Shown one piece after another: positions 7,383 through 10,920 of a stretch of DNA of 10,920 nt. The stretch is from NCBI GenBank assembly GCA_964364175.1, contig CAYILR010000073.1, positions 1 to 10,920 of the forward strand. The letters run 5' to 3'. Under the pieces are notes generated by a model. That model was not told the DNA's origin. It saw nothing but the letters and a program-made list of their open reading frames with translations, and made no database searches. The position numbers and the translations under genes were made by a program. The DNA comes from CAYILR01 sp964364175. Lineage in GTDB: Bacteria > Bdellovibrionota > UBA1018. The first letter of the stretch is position 1; each line of letters begins with the position of its first letter.

Positions 7383-7488
7383 GGGCTAGTCCAACCTCCT
7401 AAAATGTATCCATTTTCCAGTTGAGCACTCACCCACACCCTGATTGGGTTTTGTGCGAGTGCTCAACTGGCGGAGGTTGGACTAGCCC
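7383..7488. repeat. 106-bp nested inverted repeat (attC-like or MITE-like)
   Basis: The outer arms are GGGCTAGTCCAACCTCC (7383-7399) and its exact complement GGAGGTTGGACTAGCCC (7472-7488). The inner arms are CCAGTTGAGCACTC (7417-7430) and GAGTGCTCAACTGG (7457-7470), also perfect. The left side between them holds its own hairpin, AAAATG-TATC-CATTTT (7401-7416), opposite a single base (C7471). The apex adds CACA/TGTG and CCC/GGG pairs around TGATT. The outer arms contain GTCCAAC (7389-7395, RYYYAAC) and GTTGGAC (7476-7482, GTTRRRY), the box consensus of integron attC sites. GAATG occurs just left (7378-7382) and 3 bases right (7492-7496) of the repeat, compatible with a target duplication. No T-run follows, so a simple terminator does not fit. 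The structure is certain; its identity is not. Confidence 0.85.
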
Positions 7489-7552
7489 GGGGAATGAGGT
7501 GACTGGTTAATACTAGGAAGTGGCCTTGATGATCTTGAGTTGATGACTTGGG

Positions 7553-7856
7553 GTGGTACGGGTTAGGGGATTCTATCAGGAAGCAAGAGGTTGGGATGTC
7601 GGGTTCAGTTCAGAAAATGAGAGAAATTGTTTTTGTGAGTCTGTGCATTTTGAACTGACGCCTCCGACTGACTTTGCGTCCCACTGCCATTGCGAAGATT
7701 GTCGTAGATCTCATGGCGCTGCATTCGTCAATCTGGACGTGCAGTACCCAACGGTCAGTTTCGATTTCTCAAAGGTCAGGATTTGAGGTCCGTCGCTATG
7801 AATCTCATCCAAGTGTCTTTTGGGAGTTCTGCGCTCGTTGTGGAAGCTCGATATGA
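7553..7856 (+). pseudogene. GFA-family (formaldehyde-activating/CENP-V domain) pseudogene, frameshifted and truncated
   Basis: GFA proteins are small zinc-binding proteins with CxC, CxCxxC and CxxCG cysteine sets. The first frame carries NCFCESVHFEL (CxC), then HCHCEDCRRSHGAAFVN (CxCxxC), and stops at 7786. The pattern continues in the next frame as GFEVRRYESHPSVFWEFCARCGSSI (CxxCG) and stops at 7854-7856, where family members normally continue for several more tens of residues. So there is a frameshift near 7775-7785 and loss of the C terminus. The true start is unclear: stop codons at 7541 and 7544 leave only a GTG at 7553 in frame, and the first 20 or so residues do not look like the family. 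It faces the toxin-antitoxin operon, 21 bp from the antitoxin stop. A sequencing error could explain the frameshift but not the early stop. Confidence 0.75.
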
Positions 7857-7877
7857 TTTAACCAAGCAAAAGCACAA

Positions 7878-8369
7878 TTACCGAGACCACTCCGTGGCAA
7901 TCTGAATCTCACTGAGCTTCAAAGCACGAGCGATCTTAAGAAGAGTCGCACGTCTAGGCATTGCAGCCGAGCTAAAGAATCGTGAAAGCGAAGGCTGAGG
8001 AATGCTGGTCAAGTCAGCTAAGTGCCCAATGCCGCCATTTTGATCAACGATCAAACGTAGATTGTCTTTAAATGCACGGATGTTTTTAGCGATGGTATCT
8101 AGGTCATCAAAACGAACGTAAGTTCCTTCTATTTTTTCTTTTTGCGAGCAATCATCGATCATGTCTTGAATGTCAGCAATGATTTCGCCTCGCTCACGAG
8201 TGTCTGTTTCTTCGGACCACATTTTTAAAAGATCATAGACGCCTTCAAATTCAAAAGCTGTGTTGACTGCAGCGGAGATAAACGCTTTTGACAACCCCGC
8301 TTGGTTCATCTGGTGTCCAATTTCGATAATTTCTACATTGTCGTCTGAATTCAATACTGCTGCTTTCAT
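7878..8369 (-). CDS. Xre-family antitoxin-like protein (second gene of toxin-antitoxin operon)
   Basis: The 163-aa protein ends with an Xre/Cro-type helix-turn-helix at about 103-153 (NLRLIVDQNGGIGHLADLTS, PQPSLSRFFS, RRATLLKIARALKLSEIQ). The preceding 100 residues contain MNQAGLSKAFISAAVNTAFE-FEGVYDLLKMW and an acidic helical stretch (ETDTRERGEIIADIQDMIDD), probably the toxin-binding or dimerisation part. Antitoxins of this type neutralise the partner toxin and repress the operon. The start at 8369 is firm: GGGAG lies 7 bases upstream and the ATG overlaps the toxin stop as ATGA, typical of translational coupling. The putative toxin-first order and C-terminal HTH resemble higBA-like systems, but the long N-terminal part is larger than in common HigA proteins (about 90-100 aa), so I give no symbol. 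The antitoxin role is inferred from context and HTH. Confidence 0.75.
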   Translation of the reverse strand: MKAAVLNSDDNVEIIEIGHQMNQAGLSKAFISAAVNTAFEFEGVYDLLKMWSEETDTRERGEIIADIQDMIDDCSQKEKIEGTYVRFDDLDTIAKNIRAFKDNLRLIVDQNGGIGHLADLTSIPQPSLSRFFSSAAMPRRATLLKIARALKLSEIQIATEWSR

Positions 8370-8764
8370 ATTAATCTCCCACATTCAGTGTATAAACCTC
8401 TACGAATCAACTCTAAGTGAGTTTTGAATCTCGCCAGCTTTCGCTGCTCCTCTTTTGCGTTCCCTTTGACATAAGCTTCACAAAGCATCGCCTCGCTGAA
8501 CATTCCAATGGGGAGCCTCATTTGAACTTTGCCATTTCCCAAATTATGCCATTTCATCTTAAAACCATCCGGGATTCGATTGTTCGAACGATCTGTTGCT
8601 TGCGACCAAAATTTCGAATTCTGAAACTTTGGATCGCCTGGGTAATTTAAAAGGAGCAAAACATCTGGTCGAATCGTTTGCTTGTATTCCAAGTTCGAAA
8701 ACACCTTTCTATGTTTTAGATCCAAATAAGCGTTCAATGCCCATGATGTAATAATAATCTCCAT
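8366..8764 (-). CDS. Putative type II toxin, possibly RelE/HigB- or YafO-like
   Basis: This 132-aa protein is the first gene of a two-gene operon with an Xre-type partner, which is the main reason to call it a toxin. After two N-terminal helices (SWALNAYLDLKHRKVFSNLE-YKQTI) it has a run of likely beta strands: GFKMKWHNLG, GKVQMRLPIG and AMLCEAYVKG, then a basic helix EEQRKLARFKTHLELIRRG. That order of helices, strands and a basic C-terminal helix is compatible with the RelE/HigB ribosome-dependent mRNase fold. The end (LCEAYVKG…RKLARFK) also recalls YafO. Neither family's catalytic residues can be fixed by eye. The ATG at 8764 has AGGAG about 5 bases upstream. It overlaps the antitoxin start by 4 bases. 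A promoter and a palindrome lie immediately upstream. Confidence 0.6.
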   Translation of the reverse strand: MEIIITSWALNAYLDLKHRKVFSNLEYKQTIRPDVLLLLNYPGDPKFQNSKFWSQATDRSNNRIPDGFKMKWHNLGNGKVQMRLPIGMFSEAMLCEAYVKGNAKEEQRKLARFKTHLELIRRGLYTECGRLI

Positions 8765-8776
8765 TAAGTCTCCTAG

Positions 8777-8806
8777 AGGTTATATCGGCAAAGCGCCATA
8801 TAACCT
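8777..8806. promoter_or_regulatory. Palindromic operator candidate of the toxin-antitoxin operon
   Basis: AGGTTATAT at 8777-8785 is exactly inverted as ATATAACCT at 8798-8806, with a spacer that adds a GGC/GCC pair. It begins right after the predicted transcription start and ends 12 bp before the toxin ATG, a good place for the HTH antitoxin to block transcription. A related half-site, CTATAACC, lies at 8884-8891, closer to the divergent primase-helicase gene. This suggests, but does not prove, that the same protein could touch both promoters. Confidence 0.55.
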
Positions 8807-8814
8807 TAATAACA

Positions 8815-8842
8815 AATATAACATTTATATCATAAAAGTCAA
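8815..8842 (-). promoter_or_regulatory. Sigma-70-type promoter for the toxin-antitoxin operon
   Basis: Read on the minus strand, TTGACT (8842-8837) is five of six to the -35 consensus and TATATT (8820-8815) is five of six to the -10 consensus. The spacer is 16 bp. Transcription would start near 8808, directly in front of the palindrome at 8777-8806 and about 45 bp before the toxin start codon. Confidence 0.6.
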
Positions 8843-8908
8843 GTATTTTGAATTCATCAACTCAAATCATTGATCATCATAGCCTATAACCGATGAGGTA
8901 GGTGTCTA

Positions 8909-8947
8909 GTGAAAATCTCTTCCAATTCTGCTAGTTTTGCCGCGTGA
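8909..8947 (+). CDS. Possible 12-codon leader peptide coupled to the primase-helicase gene
   Basis: GTG at 8909 opens a short frame encoding MKISSNSASFAA and stopping with TGA at 8945-8947. Two AGG-type sites precede it (GAGGT at 8895-8899, AGG at 8900-8902) at usable distances of 9 and 6 bases. The stop overlaps the GTG start of the following gene as GTGA. The following gene has no ribosome binding site of its own, so translation of this mini-ORF could supply ribosomes to it. It may have no function as a peptide. The evidence is positional only. Confidence 0.35.
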   Translation: MKISSNSASFAA

Positions 8948-10902
8948 CTACAGACTTATCACTCTCACAACTCGAAGAAAAACTGGCTCTGATCGAAACA
9001 GAGCGCGCTCGCCTGATGCTAGAAATCAGTGCACTCAGAAGTGCACTTGCGGATACACCACGTAGTTTGCCGCCTCTTCTAGGCAGGCCTATTTTGAAAT
9101 CGTCACCCATTTCATCCCAAGAAAAGATCGAGCTTTTTTTAAAGCTCTTTCGCTGTCGTGAGGATGTTTTCCCCAATCGTTGGGAAAGCCATAAATCTGG
9201 AAAACAAGGGTATTCGCCAACCTGTAAAAATGAATGGGTCCCCAGAGTCTGCGGCAAACCTCCCAACGGCAAAGTAAAATGTTCGGAGTGCCCTAATCAA
9301 AATTTTTCGCATCTTGACGCCGCCGCAGTTGAGAGTCATCTCAAAGGATGGACTACCATTGGAACCTATTCGATTCGCCAGGATGATTCATGCGTTTTTT
9401 TAGCCTGTGATTTTGATGAGGCAGCTTGGAAGGAAGATGTTCTTGCCTACAAACAAACGGCAAGGGAGCTGGGGTTGGATGTTGCCATTGAACGGTCTCG
9501 ATCTGGAAAGGGCGCTCATGCTTGGATATTTTTTGAAGAACCCATTCCTGCTCGAATTGCACGTTCTTTAGGAACACTAATTTTAGCTAAATGCTCGGAG
9601 TTTAATATCCGGTTAAGTTTGGATTCCTATGATCGGTTTTTTCCGTCGCAGGACTATCTTCCTAAGGGCGGTTTTGGAAATCTCATTGCACTGCCACTTC
9701 AAAAAATACCCAGAGAACAGGGCAACAGTTGTTTTGTCGACGAAAGACTCAGTCCGTTTGGAGATCAATGGAGTTTTTTAAGTCAGGTCAAACGTATCAA
9801 CCCACTTGAGATTCGAAGCGTTTTGGATCGCCACCTACCCAAGCTCGACTTCACGATCAGAAAAGATGCATTTGATGACATTTCTTGGATCACTGATCAA
9901 GCCATTCTTGATAAAACCATCGCGGATCGGACCGACTATTCTCTCGAAGGTGAAACGATCGAAGTCACTTTTGGATCAATGCTTTCGATCCCACTGGCCA
10001 GGCTTTCTGGAAAAGTAGTTTCTAAACTCAAAAAGACTTCCAGTTTTCCAAATCCAGAATTTTACAAACGTCAGAGAATGAGGATGCAAACCTATCCTGA
10101 ACCCAGATTTATTTTCTCTGGGGAGATGAGGCCTGATGAAATGGTTCTGCCTCGCGGGGTTTTAGACGAAGTCGTTAAAATTCTTGCTCTTGCTGGTGCC
10201 AAGGTAGTGATCCGTGACGAGCGGATTGCAAAGAGGAAAATCAAAGTCACATTTTCTGGAACTTTGACCGACATTCAGCAAACAGCAGTCAAGGGATGGA
10301 AATCACACGATCTAGGCATATTGTCGGCGCCTCCTGGCGCTGGAAAAACAGTCATGGGTTGTGCAGTCATTGCTCAGCGGAAGGTATCGACGCTGGTTCT
10401 TGTTCATCGGCAACACTTGATGGATCAGTGGAAAAAACAAATTTCGAGATTTCTTGGAATTCCAATCAAAGAAATTGGAACGATGAGCGGGACTAAGAAA
10501 AAGCTGACAGGGCAAGTTGATGTTGCATCTATTTTATCTCTCACCAATATTGAAGATCTGAGTGAAATTGCTCAGAAATACTCTCAGATTATTATTGATG
10601 AATGCCATCACATACCGGCCAAATCATTCGAAGCGATCCTTAAACAATTGCCATCCAGATATATTCTAGGTTTGACAGCCACGCCCTACCGAAAAGATGG
10701 GTTAGAAAAGATCCTATTTCAGCAATGCGGACCCATTCGCCACGAAATGAAGTCAATTGATGGTGGGGTTCTGTCTAAGTCGGTTACAATTCATGAGACA
10801 GGTTTTAGAACTCCGAACGAAGTTGGACAAAAACCTCCTTACCACGTTTTAATTCATTGTTTGACGGTAACTGTTCAGCCTGATTATGCGAGCAGTGGCT
10901 GA
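8944..10902 (+). CDS. TOTE-type archaeo-eukaryotic primase fused to SF2 helicase, C-terminally truncated
   Basis: The 652-aa protein begins with a coiled coil (5-36). Residues 94-116 hold four cysteines (C94, C103, C113, C116), a probable zinc site. The primase domain follows: FLACDFDEA (D156, D158), RSRSGKGAHAWIFFE (H192), the third acidic region SLDSYDRFFPSQD (D227) and GFGNLIALPLQ. This matches the AEP domain described for TOTE conflict systems, inferred to act against foreign DNA. The helicase half has a Q-motif-like TDIQQTAV (442-449), Walker A APPGAGKT (462-469), LVHRQHLMDQW, D552-E553-C554-H555-H556 and LGLTATPYRKDG (576-586). Only the first RecA domain is present. After HVLIHCL (634-640) the sequence leaves the family and stops, so motifs IV-VI and any nuclease are lost. 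Start: GTG at 8944, the only in-frame choice before M25. It lies divergent from the toxin-antitoxin operon. The truncated product is probably inactive as a helicase. Confidence 0.85.
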   Translation: MTTDLSLSQLEEKLALIETERARLMLEISALRSALADTPRSLPPLLGRPILKSSPISSQEKIELFLKLFRCREDVFPNRWESHKSGKQGYSPTCKNEWVPRVCGKPPNGKVKCSECPNQNFSHLDAAAVESHLKGWTTIGTYSIRQDDSCVFLACDFDEAAWKEDVLAYKQTARELGLDVAIERSRSGKGAHAWIFFEEPIPARIARSLGTLILAKCSEFNIRLSLDSYDRFFPSQDYLPKGGFGNLIALPLQKIPREQGNSCFVDERLSPFGDQWSFLSQVKRINPLEIRSVLDRHLPKLDFTIRKDAFDDISWITDQAILDKTIADRTDYSLEGETIEVTFGSMLSIPLARLSGKVVSKLKKTSSFPNPEFYKRQRMRMQTYPEPRFIFSGEMRPDEMVLPRGVLDEVVKILALAGAKVVIRDERIAKRKIKVTFSGTLTDIQQTAVKGWKSHDLGILSAPPGAGKTVMGCAVIAQRKVSTLVLVHRQHLMDQWKKQISRFLGIPIKEIGTMSGTKKKLTGQVDVASILSLTNIEDLSEIAQKYSQIIIDECHHIPAKSFEAILKQLPSRYILGLTATPYRKDGLEKILFQQCGPIRHEMKSIDGGVLSKSVTIHETGFRTPNEVGQKPPYHVLIHCLTVTVQPDYASSG

Positions 10903-10920
10903 AGCGGTGCACCTAAAAAA
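10864..10920. mobile_element. Possible end of an insertion sequence interrupting the helicase gene
   Basis: From about 10864 the helicase reading frame stops resembling its family (TVTVQPDYASSG, then TGA). The DNA contains GGTAACTGTTCAGCC and an inverted repeat TTCAGCC (10874-10880) / GGCTGAA (10897-10903). A GTAA-type terminus is compatible with an IS66-like element, from memory only. The element would continue past the window edge and no transposase is visible, so this is a hypothesis. A deletion or rearrangement junction is the alternative. Confidence 0.4.

Noticed and set aside
1..10920. CRISPR arrays, tRNA or rRNA genes
   Set aside because: No regularly spaced direct repeats and no cloverleaf or rRNA-like stretch were seen on either strand by reading.

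Overview
The window looks like accessory chromosomal DNA from a member of the Bdellovibrionota (Bdellovibrio-like, predatory or related lineage). Two things point there. One is a full-length TIGR02147/DUF4423-type HTH protein, a family concentrated in Bdellovibrio-like bacteria and Fibrobacter. The other is the number of Sec-exported hypothetical proteins, one with an HHEYAGLTGIE motif of a kind I associate with exported Bdellovibrio proteins. This assignment is an inference, because there is no rRNA or housekeeping gene to anchor it.

Region 1 (1-2100) is a fragment of a conjugation/mobilisation module. It holds the 3' end of a replication-relaxation-like protein with a PD-(D/E)xK-like signature, then a complete VirD4/TraG-type coupling ATPase 13 bp downstream. 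Region 2 (2230-4874) is a divergent pair of exported proteins sharing an intergenic region with a perfect 10-bp-arm palindrome. The left one joins a signal peptide, ankyrin repeats and a C-terminal J domain with an intact HPD motif. The right one is unrecognised and has a dense His/Asp/Glu motif. Region 3 (4952-7304) has a minus-strand two-gene unit (exported HHEY protein, then a small VOC-fold protein) divergent from the TIGR02147 regulator, which has an inverted repeat directly in front of its start codon.

Region 4 (7305-7856) holds a 106-bp nested inverted repeat that no gene explains. It carries RYYYAAC/GTTRRRY boxes like integron attC sites and could also be MITE-like. A frameshifted, truncated GFA-family (formaldehyde-activating/CENP-V) pseudogene follows. 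Region 5 (7878-8842) is a minus-strand toxin-antitoxin-like operon: putative toxin first, then an Xre-family antitoxin joined by an ATGA overlap. It has a good promoter and a palindromic operator candidate at the start of the transcript.

Region 6 (8909-10920) is a divergently transcribed TOTE-type protein: coiled coil, zinc-binding cysteines, archaeo-eukaryotic primase domain and the first RecA domain of an SF2 helicase. A 12-codon upstream ORF appears translationally coupled to its GTG start. The reading frame leaves the helicase family after about residue 640 and stops at 652, with no second RecA domain, in sequence resembling a mobile-element end. Together the mobilisation genes, toxin-antitoxin module, broken defence-type gene and pseudogene suggest a genomic-island or defence-island setting. 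The best candidates for new biology are the exported ankyrin-J protein, the nested inverted repeat, and the toxin-antitoxin plus primase-helicase cluster.
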